Shown: piece after piece, positions 1 through 9,689 of the stretch
Numbering within the stretch: position 1 is the first letter of the stretch
Layout of the letters: each line of letters begins with the position of its first letter
DNA from: Meconema thalassinum
Taxonomy: Eukaryota; Arthropoda; Insecta; Orthoptera; Tettigoniidae
Length of the DNA: 64,000 nucleotides
Reading direction: 5' to 3'
Assembly (NCBI GenBank): GCA_946902985.2
Contig: OX336395.1
Location: 291,891,065 to 291,955,064, forward strand
Made by a program: the position numbers and the translations under genes
The notes under the pieces: model-generated
The model's database searches: none
What the model was told of the DNA's origin: nothing
Seen by the model: only the letters and a program-made list of their open reading frames with translations

Positions 1-577
1 CCAACATGGCGTGGAATTTAAAAAAATGCCTCGTTAGGTCAGGAGGCTGACTCTGGTTGAGCCTTAACTGATCACTACGACTGCCGACTAAGAAGTGAGA
101 GCAGCTCAACGAAGCACGGAAGGTCCTAGGAAGGGGAGAGAGTGGGGGTAGGAAACAAAAGGTATACATATCAGCATAACCAACTTAGCAAAAAATAATA
201 ATTTTCTTCTTGATGGATGGTCTTCTAAGAGTTGATAGTAGGCGATATTAGCGCAGCATGGTGAGTGAAACAGTAGACGTAGTCCTCTTGCTCAAGGAGA
301 AAATCGCTGACGATGGTAACGAGATCTGGTAGCCAAATGGATAAGTAAGTCCTTTTGCACGATGAGGAATTGAGTAGCTTCAGAGGTTTGCTACTAGATG
401 ACGCTAGGTGGATCACAGAAGTTATATATCTGAAACATGCTCATGAAGACATAAGAGACATGCCCAACAAGGAGAAAACAGATGATCACTGTTGGTGTTT
501 GGCAAAGAGGAAGGAAGAAATGTGCAAAAGCATTCAAAATTATAATCTCAGGTACCGTGCATTCCAAGAATGCACCA
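1..577 (-). repeat. BEL 3-prime LTR, first 577 bp (truncated by window)
   Basis: Direct repeat of 6482-7058. The repeat begins exactly at base 1, so it is cut by the window and does not end there. The element-sense start is TGGTGCATTC at 577. The pol frame runs on into this LTR and stops at 394. Confidence 0.9.
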
Positions 578-3096
578 TACTGGGAGGGGCAGACACCAAC
601 AGCGAGCAAGAAAAACAAGTACAGTAATGAACAATTGTCGAAAAGTAGTCTTGTGATCTGACCATTATTGGTCAAGACTCTGAATACCCTGACTCTCCTA
701 TCTCTTCCAGAGTAACACTTAGTCACTTTTCCAAAAGGCCCGACTAGGGGGGGTGGAACATCCCTAACCAAGACCAAGTCTCCCACTTGAATGTCGGGAC
801 TGGAAAGAAACCACTTCTGTCTCCCTTGCAAGGAAGTTAAATATTCCAAGTTCCACCTCTTCCAAAAGGAATTACGGAGGGCTTCAAGTTTACACCAACC
901 AATAGGTAAATCAGAATCCCTGAAAGAATTAGGAAGGGGAGGATGGGCAGAGAGAGAAGTGCGTGTAAAGAAGCGACCAGGTGTAAGTGGAAGGAGGTCA
1001 TCAGGGTCATTAGAAAGCGGAGTTGAAAGGCGAGAATTATCAACACTTTCAATCACAAAATAGCTGGAAGCTGAGGGAAATAAAGCACTAGTAAAGATTA
1101 CGATACAATGCAAAAGGAGAATTAACAAGTTTAAACAAAGCGTATAGAAATAAGTACATCTATTCAAGACAAGAATATACCAAATAAACAAAGGAACTAT
1201 GCGAGTAGAAAGCAAGAACGCCATAGGTAACAAACGAGTAGCCATAAACAATGACCTCAAGTCATAATGAGTATCAAAGGGTTTACTCAGAAAATTACTT
1301 AAGTCATCGAAAAACGTGACAGGACAAGTATGAGTACAAAAACACATCGAATGTGACGACGAGAAAAAACCAGTTTGTTCATCAATGAACATTAAGATCG
1401 CAAAATATGTAAGCAAATTGCAATACATAAGCGCGTGAGAAATACGCAACGAAGTTTTAAAGTAAGAATCGAAACAATTGTAAGATACGAGCGTGAGTAA
1501 GTGATAGACGTAAACAAGCACGGCCTTGACACACATAGTACAACGAGATAAGACATATAAATAGCTGACAGAGTCCTTAAGCGGAACGAGTTTATTTTGG
1601 GAAGTAGGTAAACGGCTTCTGTGCTTGTAGTAGCAACGCGCTAGACAATGCTTGGCAATCAGCCAAAGTTGAGATAAGAGAAACTTGTTTTGAACTGTGT
1701 CAATCATACAGGAAATAAACAACTTGGCATTCCTCAGGCGTGTATACATACAAGTCTGACAAACAAGCAGTTCGAAGTACACACACAACATTTGGTGAAT
1801 CAGCTGTAACTTAAAGCAGATATTCAGTTTGAACGGCATGCTGTCAATCGTAACTTGGACGTGAAAAAGCAATTTAAAGCTATATGAAATAAAAGAGGAA
1901 ATCAATTTCGCATAATTGAGAGGATCACGAAATCGGACAATTTTCAACAAAAAGAAGCTTAATTCTTCCGAGCAAAGAAGACAAGCTGGGACATTGAGAC
2001 GAAGGTTATGCATAAGAATAGTTATTCTAGATGCTATAGAATTCAGAGTTTCAATCGGTTTCATGAGCGACTTCCAATTGCGAGGAAGGGGGGAGGAGCC
2101 GGCCGTGGCCATCCTTCTACATAACGAAAGAAGTGAAACATAGCGTACAGCAAAGTGATGGTGACTGATAGCCATGGTTTTACACAAGGGGAAGATAGTT
2201 TTCGAGGAATAGTTTAAGCAATTAACTGCTATAAAAAATGACATAAGAAGATAGACGAAATAACACAAGGCAAGGCGAACTTGAATGGCCATCTTGTGCG
2301 GGAAGAAGGAAAAACCATTTAAACAACTTACAGGGTTAGCGCAGTTGTTCACGATAAGACATCGTTTCGACAAGTGGTTTTCAAAAATATTGAAATCTGA
2401 AACATGAGCGTTCTCTTTTTCAGAAATGGGATTTATGTCAGCTGTGACGAAATGACATTGCGTTTTGGTTTGAACACTGGTATGTTTGATCTCACCAGTA
2501 ATAACCCAACCAAAATCTGTGTCTCTGGCGACCACGGTTGAAGATAACTTGCGTGTTTGTTTGCGAATGCAATTCCAAAAAACATTGGCACTGAAAAGCA
2601 CATCAATGGGACCTTGAGCATTAAACTGAGGATCGGCTAACCTTAAGTGCGAGGGAATGTTTAAACCGGAAGTATTAATGGAGTGACTTGGAGTGTCCTT
2701 GCCAATACTGGTAAGAATGAGACAGTTTAAATTAAGATTGGTGTTTCTTTGGCAAACGTCTCTGATTTTCAATTTTGAAGACTGCAAAACTTGAGTTTTC
2801 AAATTGTCAATGCCGGTCACATTGATAGAAGTAGGCGATGACGAAAGACCTAGTTTTTTAATCAACGATTGCGAAACAAAGTTGTGCGTTGAAGCGGAAT
2901 CGAGAAGACCACGGGTTTTGAACCAATTTCCAAATTTATCTTGGATTTCAAATTGTACAGTGGTCAACAGGGTTTGCGCACTATGAAAAGTTTCGGCGTG
3001 GGAAATGCAGGAAGAAGCATTAGTTTGTTCGGAGCTGCTCTGCATGGAGCTTGATGAGGCAGGTACTGATGACCTCGATTTATCGTGAACGTGCAA
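394..3096 (-). CDS. BEL protease fused through an unknown segment to the integrase C-terminus
   Basis: One uninterrupted 900-codon frame. Residues about 40-245 are the BEL aspartic protease region (DUF1758-like), with catalytic motif LLDSAS near residue 66 and conserved SANVFWN and GWVITGE-type segments. Residues about 680-860 are the integrase C-terminal domain (DUF5641-like): FVIES, LTPGRFF, FWKRWNLEYL, VGDLVLVRD. Between them, where RT, RNase H and the integrase core should lie, are about 430 codons with no pol motif. The frame enters the LTR and ends at 394. The listed start is a TTG codon; the natural product would more likely be a Gag-Pol continuation from upstream. The ends are secure; what the middle is, or whether it makes a protein, is unknown. 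Confidence 0.8.
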   Translation of the reverse strand: MHVHDKSRSSVPASSSSMQSSSEQTNASSCISHAETFHSAQTLLTTVQFEIQDKFGNWFKTRGLLDSASTHNFVSQSLIKKLGLSSSPTSINVTGIDNLKTQVLQSSKLKIRDVCQRNTNLNLNCLILTSIGKDTPSHSINTSGLNIPSHLRLADPQFNAQGPIDVLFSANVFWNCIRKQTRKLSSTVVARDTDFGWVITGEIKHTSVQTKTQCHFVTADINPISEKENAHVSDFNIFENHLSKRCLIVNNCANPVSCLNGFSFFPHKMAIQVRLALCYFVYLLMSFFIAVNCLNYSSKTIFPLCKTMAISHHHFAVRYVSLLSLCRRMATAGSSPLPRNWKSLMKPIETLNSIASRITILMHNLRLNVPACLLCSEELSFFLLKIVRFRDPLNYAKLISSFISYSFKLLFHVQVTIDSMPFKLNICFKLQLIHQMLCVYFELLVCQTCMYTRLRNAKLFISCMIDTVQNKFLLSQLWLIAKHCLARCYYKHRSRLPTSQNKLVPLKDSVSYLYVLSRCTMCVKAVLVYVYHLLTLVSYNCFDSYFKTSLRISHALMYCNLLTYFAILMFIDEQTGFFSSSHSMCFCTHTCPVTFFDDLSNFLSKPFDTHYDLRSLFMATRLLPMAFLLSTRIVPLFIWYILVLNRCTYFYTLCLNLLILLLHCIVIFTSALFPSASSYFVIESVDNSRLSTPLSNDPDDLLPLTPGRFFTRTSLSAHPPLPNSFRDSDLPIGWCKLEALRNSFWKRWNLEYLTSLQGRQKWFLSSPDIQVGDLVLVRDVPPPLVGPFGKVTKCYSGRDRRVRVFRVLTNNGQITRLLFDNCSLLYLFFLLAVGVCPSQYGAFLECTVPEIIILNAFAHFFLPLCQTPTVIICFLLVGHVSYVFMSMFQIYNFCDPPSVI
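1060..2360 (-). other. Unrecognised open segment replacing BEL RT/RNase H/integrase core
   Basis: About 433 codons, in frame with protease upstream and integrase C-terminus downstream, without a stop (about 20 would be expected by chance). The conceptual product is rich in Leu, Phe, Tyr, Ile and Cys, with several hydrophobic stretches. It shows no YxDD, RNase H or DDE motif. I do not recognise it. Confidence 0.6.
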
Positions 3097-4340
3097 TAAA
3101 GAATGATGCGGTTTTTTTACAATGGAAACAGAGATTTAATGACGTACAGTTCGAAGAAGAATGCTTAGGTGACAAGCAATTGAAACAATGTTTGCTGTTT
3201 AAGACAAACTTTCTTCGATCTTCGACAGACAATTCTTTAAAGGATTTGCACAAATACAAGGTGTGAAGCTTTTTACAGAGCGTGCATTTTAAAGATTTAT
3301 TAAGCGGCCTGATATCTTCTCTTGAATTATTGAAAGAAGAACGGGTTTGTTTGTTTTCGACAAATGGGGGCTGATGTCCCTTTGAAGAAGCAAGTTTTTT
3401 TTTCAAAAATTTGACACTGAGGATTCGTTTCGACTTTTTCGCACTGAAATGCGAGTGCTGTAAGGAATTGACATCGACTGTTGAGAAACGAGATAAGGTG
3501 TTCGAAGGAAAATTCCTTGTTGCAGGTGAGTTCGATCTCCCAGGCCTTCAGTGTCGAAAAATCGAATCTTGATGTAGCTAGGTGAATAAGTATGGTGTCC
3601 CATGTTTGGACAGGCTGTTTTAGCTGGTATAACGCTCTGACATTTAACTGCATAGAATCTAAGAGGTCTCTTAAAGATGTGACGTCATTAGGTTTTACGG
3701 CAGGTAAGTTGAAGAGACAGCGGATGTGTCGAGCGACACTCAAACGTAAATTGCCATATCTCTCTTTAAGGAGATTAAAGGCGATGTGGTAGTTGTCTGC
3801 GCTTAAAGGCAGTGACTCTACCAAGGTCAAGGCCTCAGATTCCAAAGACGTACGGAGGTAGTAAAATTTATGTATGTCTGGGATCTCGATATTTTCATGA
3901 ATTAAAGAGCAGTAAAGTTCGTAAAAAGAATACCATTCACCTTCCTTGCCTGAGAAGTGCGGTAGGCTTATCTTGGGAAGTAACGGTTTCGGTTTGTTCT
4001 CGTGAACTGAAGCGGGAGCGAACTGGGCCGGATTGATGACCCTAGTGTCCGGTTCTGAGATATTGCGGATCAATTGGTGGGCCTTTGCAATTCCTTCAAA
4101 GTACAAGGGTTCGACCTCGTCCCGATCCGATTGAAGGTCTGGACAAGCGGATTCGATCTCGGTTTGAATTTGGTCATAATAATCATAAGACCGTTCGTAC
4201 AACTTAAGACGATGTGTTAAGATATCTAAATCACACTCGGCGGGATTTAACTTGTTAATAAAATTTCGGAATCTAGTGAGTTGCCCTTTATAAGAAGAAC
4301 GTCTAGCAATGAGAGTTTCATCTTTTTCAGTAGGAGCCAT
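3095..4340 (-). pseudogene. gag: BEL gag: capsid domain plus zinc knuckles, two frame breaks
   Basis: Gag is the structural protein that packages element RNA. The first 312 codons (4340 to about 3404) match the BEL/Pao Gag family (DUF1759-like): an early coiled region, then a W-F-F/IH pattern, a KFYYLR block and an ERYGN block. The nucleocapsid part follows in a second frame (3403 to about 3119) with CTLC, CFNC and CFHC zinc-knuckle cysteines, and the protease follows in a third frame. Both shifts fall in adenine runs of the coding strand (A9 at 3403-3395, A7 at 3118-3112), and each behaves as one extra A. They could be real mutations, assembly homopolymer errors or +1 recoding sites. The start at 4340 is an ATG giving MAPTEKDE. 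Confidence 0.85.
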
Positions 4341-4582
4341 GATGAAAAGAATAAATTGAAATACAAGTCACGAAACTGTAGAACCTTGGAGATGCTGTCA
4401 GGTTTGCAGCAGAGAATGGATAGCAAGAACGGGACACACCAAAGGAGACAGGAGCGGCCTCCTTCCCGTTCACAGGCTTTGCACGACGTAGGTATAGCTG
4501 AAAAATCCAAAGGAGATATTAAAAATTTGCCAAATATTCTCAAATGACACTTGACAAACAATGGACATAAAAAATGGACTCT

Positions 4583-4600
4583 CCCAGGTTTCTGGTACCA
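4583..4600 (-). other. Candidate primer-binding site
   Basis: The minus strand reads TGGTACCAGAAACCTGGG right after the inferred LTR end. It begins TGG, as sites complementary to a tRNA CCA end do. The rest resembles the TGGTGCCGAAACCCGGG form I recall from other LTR elements. The matching tRNA was not identified. Confidence 0.5.
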
Positions 4601-4605
4601 AATTT

Positions 4606-7058
4606 TGGGTAGATTATAGGCTAGGGAATAACCCACCCACCAAGGGAAGATGATTAAGAGAAGGAAGTAGATTTGGGATTGGAAAAGAAGGATAGAAGAA
4701 TAGGAGGAGAGTCCCACAAAAGTTATTAATTTGACTTTTGATCCATTTAGAAGCGGTTGCCACCGCAAATATGTGCTCGGATACCTAAAGTGGCTACGAG
4801 CTTGGTCGAGGCTAACGGGAACCGCAGCTAAGGCTTGGGCAGTTTGCCAGAGAGAGGCTTTAGTGTGTTTCCTCCCAAGCACGAATGAAAGTACTATAGG
4901 GAAGGGTGATGGTCTGGCCAGACAAATAGTAAAAGCTTTATTAAGTGTTAACGAGGGCATAAACCTAGGAAGAGCTAGGAAAGCCAGGATCCTGCCTAAC
5001 TGTAGTATCAGAGAAACGATGAATCCAAAACCAAATATTTAATTTATTTAACAATGCAGGAAGTTTGAGGAAATTAACAATTATGCAATATAAATTTAAT
5101 AAACATAGTTCATTTGAACTTTTTAACAAATAGGGTCGCAGACCTCTAAACATTAAACGGTTGCTCCAGGCAATTGACAATTTACAAGGTTTCAAACCTT
5201 ACATGTTTCTAAAATCTTTATAAGATTTGAACAAATGAACAATAAAATAATTAAAGCTTGAACATGAATTGAAGTACAAAAAGTGCACCTTAAGAAATTC
5301 TGGAGAGAATGTTCTAGAGAAAGTGACAACTTTGAAAATAACGATAATAACAACGGGAAAAATAAAATAGAAGTTCCTATAACTTCTTATATTTATACAG
5401 AGTTAATATGAGAATTATGCAAAGAGGGCAGGTCACTTACTGTGAAACCTGGAGAAAGTGAAAAGGAAGTTTCTAGACTTCCTATGTTTAATTAAGAATC
5501 ACGAGTAAAATGGGACAGTTTCCATTTCGTGAAACCTGAACATGACTCGCTCAAGAGTTTAAAGCATTGTTTTCCCTAATTATGGGAAAGGAACAACGTG
5601 AATTTAAAACTTGTATCACACAAGCAATTATGCAGAATTTACTTAATGTTAAACTAGCAACGTTGGAAGGGCACCTCGTGAGTGACACCTTATAGAGAAG
5701 TTTCAATTTCATAAATAATGGTTGTTAGTAGAAGGTTAAGGAAAGGTCATTGGGATACAGGAACAATGTTCATGGCCGTATTTAATATAACCGGACGATC
5801 GCGACGCGGTAGAAAAGTGGAGCAAGCACTGATTATCACTATAGTCTGTAAAGATGGATGCAAAGTTCACTGGAGAAACACTGAAGTTTATGAGAAATAA
5901 AAGTTATTGCAATTATGGAGATAACTGATTGCACTATATAGATGAGAGTCTATTACTTTAAAAAGTTGTAATTTACAATTAAATGCGCCATAGAATTTTC
6001 CAGAGGTTCCAGCGCTGGAAGAAAGTTAGCTATTGCAAAAATTTATAAGGAAGATTCCTCATTTTAACTAGCATTTTCACAGTGCGTGAACAATACTTGA
6101 CGACAAGACTCGCAGATAGAGAACAAGGTCTAGAAGGTTCCAGAACGACCTTAGCAGAAAATGGGGTTGAGAAAATCCAACGGAGGAAATAATTTTATAA
6201 TTATAGGCAGCGGGTATTAGATAATATCCCACGTAGCGAGAGGATTTCTCGTTTGAATCGCTTAAGAAAAGCTCTTTTATAGTAAGGTTGGCTTATACAC
6301 GCAAAAGCTCAACATGGCAAAACCCACGAAGAATGATTATTGCCCCAAAGTAAATAATTTCACACTGCCTATAATTAAAAGCACTTTGAAGTTAAAACCA
6401 TGAAGATGAGGTTAAAACTTGAATCAGGTACTTATCTTTGTTGCATGGCGAAGGTGAAGTTCCTCACTGATGCTTAAAGTTCCAACATGGCGTGGAATTT
6501 AAAAAAATGCCTCGTTAGGTCAGGAGGCTGACTCTGGTTGAGCCTTAACTGATCACTACGACTGCCGACTAAGAAGTGAGAGCAGCTCAACGAAGCACGG
6601 AAGGTCCTAGGAAGGGGAGAGAGTGGGGGTAGGAAACAAAAGGTATACATATCAGCATAACCAACTTAGCAAAAAATAATAATTTTCTTCTTGATGGATG
6701 GTCTTCTAAGAGTTGATAGTAGGCGATATTAGCGCAGCATGGTGAGTGAAACAGTAGACGTAGTCCTCTTGCTCAAGGAGAAAATCGCTGACGATGGTAA
6801 CGAGATCTGGTAGCCAAATGGATAAGTAAGTCCTCTTGCACGATGAGGAATTGAGTAGCTTCAGAGGTTTGCTACTAGATGACGCTAGGTGGATCACAGA
6901 AGTTATATATCTGAAACATGCTCATGAAGACATAAGAGACATGCCCAACAAGGAGAAAACAGATGATCACTGTTGGTGTTTGGCAAAGAGGAAGGAAGAA
7001 ATGTGCAAAAGCATTCAAAATTATAATCTCAGGTACCGTGCATTCCAAGAATGCACCA
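4606..7058 (-). repeat. BEL 5-prime LTR, about 2.45 kb
   Basis: In element sense it starts TG (7058) and ends ACCCA (4606), just before a primer-binding-like sequence and about 265 bp before gag. The 577-bp repeat alone would leave an unexplained 2.1-kb leader. The LTR-like sequence at 62306-64000 aligns with this region well beyond 577 bp, including a shared TATA box, which supports the long LTR. The right boundary is firm. The left boundary at 4606 is inferred from the TG...CA rule and the priming site. It contains no convincing gene. Confidence 0.75.
6274..6282 (-). promoter_or_regulatory. TATA box in BEL LTR
   Basis: The minus strand reads CTATAAAAG followed by AGCTTTT. The homologous LTR at 62306 has CTATAAAAA followed by TTAGCTTTTT at a similar distance from its start (about 780 versus 865 bp). 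Conservation in two clearly diverged copies supports a promoter role. Confidence 0.6.
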
Positions 7059-9452
7059 CAAGTTAGACTTATACAAGGCATATCTACATCTGAAGGTTGA
7101 TGAAGAAGGTAGTATGATTCAAACTATATCCACTCACAAAGGAACCTTCAGGATGCACCGACTGAGTTTTGGCATCAAAACTGCCCCCTCAGAATTTAAT
7201 AGGATATTATCACAGATCCTTCATGGTCTTCCAAAAGCTGAAGCTTATTTTGACGACATCATAATACATGGTACAACGAAGGAGGAGTGCACCAAGAACT
7301 TAATAGCCTGTCTAGAACGGCTTTCAAAAAATAATCTGCATTTGAACAAAAGCAAATGCTCATTTTTCAAGGAAAACATAGACTACCTAGGGCATATTGT
7401 ATCATATAATGAGATCCGCAAGTTACCAGAGAAAGTTCAAGCTGTGTCACAAATGCCACGCCCTAAAAACAATGAAGAAGTGAGACGCTTCCTTGGTATG
7501 GTGACTTATTATGCAAAGTTCATTCCTAATTTTTCAACGAAGTCCCACCCATTACGGCAGTTATTGCGGAAAGGTGTACGGTTTTTCTGGTCTGCAGCCT
7601 GTGAAGCAGCTTTCTTGAATCTCAAGTCCGAGTTATGTAGTGAACGTGTCCTTACCCCATTCAACCCATCACTGCCTATCATCTTGTCAACCTATGCCAG
7701 TCCTACTGGTGTTGGAGCAGTATTAAGTCATGAGATGGATGGCCAAGAAAGACCCATCGCCTATGCATCTCGTGCCCTAACACCAGCAGAATGTAATTAC
7801 AGTCAGCTTGACCGGGAAGCGCTGGCAATAATTTTCGCCACAACACACTTCTACAACTATATTTTTGCAAGAAATTTCATTCTTGTGACAGACAATGAAC
7901 CTCTGTCTCGTATTTTTCATCAGAACAAGGGCCTGCCACAAATGACATCTGCAAGGCTCCTAAGATATGCATCGTTTCTCTCCGGGTTTGACTACACGGT
8001 AAGAGTGAAAAAAGGGAAAGATAACGAAAATGTTGATTGCCTATCCCGAGCCCCTGTTGCATCTACCTCGCCAAACATTGAAACATCAATAAATGCAGAA
8101 GTTTCACAACTATGTGCTGAAACGATTCTTCAAGTGTCAAGTGAACCATTACGTACGAAACTATCCGTGATGAGACTATGTTAGACCCAAAACTTAGTGC
8201 CACCCTGCAACGTCTTCAAACTCAATCCTTGGATGAACCATATACAGTTGAAAATGGTATTCTATTCCGTCAAGACCGAATTGTTATCCCATAGAAACTA
8301 CAAAGAAAAATTTTGGAAGAGTTACATTTAACACACCTCGGCATTGTGAAAACAAAACAGTTAGCAAGACGATATGTCTACTGGCCGCAATTAGACAAAG
8401 ACATTGAGAAGCTTATCAAATCTTGTGAAGAGTGCGCGCAGACTTGTTCAAATCCACCAAAAGCTCCAATACACCCCTGGGATGAACCAGAAGAAAATTG
8501 GGAACGCATACACATTGACTATGCGGGGCCATTTGATAACCACCATTTCTTGATGTGTGTTGACGCGAAATCCAAGTGGGTCGAAGTACGAATGGTGAAA
8601 GACGCTCCATCTACTGCAACTACTATCAGTCTGCTTGACAATATCTTTACCGTACATGGGTACCCGAATGTCCTTGTCTCAGATAATGCCACTATCTTCA
8701 CGAGTGATGTATTCAGATCCTATTGCAAGGAGAGAGGGATTTTTCAGAAATATATTGCACCAGGGCACCCAGCAACCAATGGGCTAGCCGAGAGAAACAT
8801 CCAAACTTTGAAGAGGCGACTTCGTGCTGCTGTAAATGACCCGGCATCATTATCGACTAAGTTACAGAACATCTTGTTTCAATACAGAGCAACGCCATTG
8901 GCATGTGGACAGTCTCCAGCTGAACTATATTTGAAACGTCGGCTACGTATCCGGTTGGATGCTCTACTTCCAAACCAAAAGAGCTTGACTACATCCAGTT
9001 TCTCACCCCCTGTTCGCTCTTTCAAAGTGGGAGAGAGAGTGCAAGTCCGGATTCACCAGAAAAACCGTGATATTTGGCAGTTTGGTGTTATACAAACTAA
9101 ACTCGGCCAGCGTCACTATGATGTGAAATTGGATTCGGGACGAATTTTAAAGCGGCATGTTGACCAGTTATTATCGACTCTCGTGCCAAAGAAAGATAAG
9201 CATGTCACTTTTGCTCCAACAAATCCTCCAGTGCGTGGTGTTCCAAACATACCAACACCAACCCAGTCAAGACTAGAAAATGAGGATATTCCTCCTGCAA
9301 CCCACACTTCAGATGATACAAGGCAGACCATCCTGCAACCAGATGAACGCCCTGATCGAAACAGCCTTCCACCACCTGCTGATAATTATTTAAGAAGATC
9401 AGCCAGAGACAGGCGACCTCCTCAGTATCTGCAAGACTATGTGCCCAAATGA
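7059..9452 (+). pseudogene. pol: Gypsy RT-RNase H-integrase, frameshifted
   Basis: First block (to 8184): RT from KLDLYKAYLHL, with catalytic AYFDD and the GHIVS thumb motif, then RNase H with QLDREALAI (Glu) and VTDNEPL (Asp). The usual first RNase H aspartate is Tyr (STYASPTG instead of TDAS). A frame change near 8150-8172 and an in-frame TAG at 8292 separate this from the second block (to 9452). That block is integrase: zinc-binding HLTHLG...CEEC, then catalytic HIDYAG, VSDNAT and GLAERN (D, D, E), and a basic tail ending RRSARDRRPPQYLQ. The N-terminal half of RT is missing because the BEL element splits the frame. It is inactive as it stands. Confidence 0.9.
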
Positions 9453-9484
9453 ATATGAATAGTTCCTTTTATTTGTTTTTATAT

Positions 9485-9496
9485 AAGTGGGGGAGA
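9485..9496 (+). other. Polypurine tract of the Gypsy element
   Basis: AAGTGGGGGAGA lies 33 bp after the integrase stop and just before a sequence containing TGTATCTAG, where a 3-prime LTR would start. This is the expected plus-strand primer position. The LTR itself cannot be verified without its partner. Confidence 0.6.
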
Positions 9497-9689
9497 CTAT
9501 TATGTATCTAGTTTATGTCCTCTATGGAACTTGGTCGGAGTGTAAATATGCTTTTACTCTGTGACAATGTTAGTTGTAATTTGTTCATTGTGTTAAGATG
9601 TCGATTCAGATGTGTGTGCATATTAAAGTGCTATAATATCCTTTATTCAAAACATAATAGCCATAATGTGCTTTATTCAAAACATAATA

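Larger units (their letters stand above)
1..7058 (-). mobile_element. BEL/Pao LTR retrotransposon, pol-deleted, cut by the window edge
   Basis: Read on the minus strand, the order is 5-prime LTR (4606-7058), primer-binding-like site, gag, zinc knuckles, aspartic protease, an unrecognised open segment, integrase C-terminal domain, then the start of the 3-prime LTR (577-1). Bases 1-577 and 6482-7058 are direct repeats with a single difference that I could find (T at 354, C in the other copy), so the insertion is recent. Its right end interrupts a Gypsy pol reading frame, which resumes at about 7060. RT, RNase H and the DDE core of integrase are absent, so mobility would need enzymes supplied by a relative. 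The target-site duplication cannot be checked because the left flank lies outside the window. Confidence 0.88.
7059..9500 (+). mobile_element. Ty3/Gypsy fragment, 3-prime part of pol
   Basis: Starts in mid-RT at the BEL insertion point and runs through RNase H and integrase to a polypurine tract. The 5-prime half of the element is left of the window. No second LTR is present to delimit it. Confidence 0.85.

Noticed and set aside
1916..2143. Plus-strand ORF inside the BEL element
   Set aside because: Antisense to the long minus-strand frame; no motif.
3394..3404. Classical -1 slippery heptamer A AAA AAC at the gag break
   Set aside because: The sequence is present, but the frames on either side require +1 (or one A fewer), not -1.
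4247..4960. 237-codon minus-strand ORF overlapping the gag start
   Set aside because: It runs across the primer-binding region and LTR end, overlaps gag in another frame and has no motif.
6482..7058. A 577-bp LTR
   Set aside because: The repeat is limited only by the window start; alignment with 62306-64000 and the priming site favour a longer LTR.
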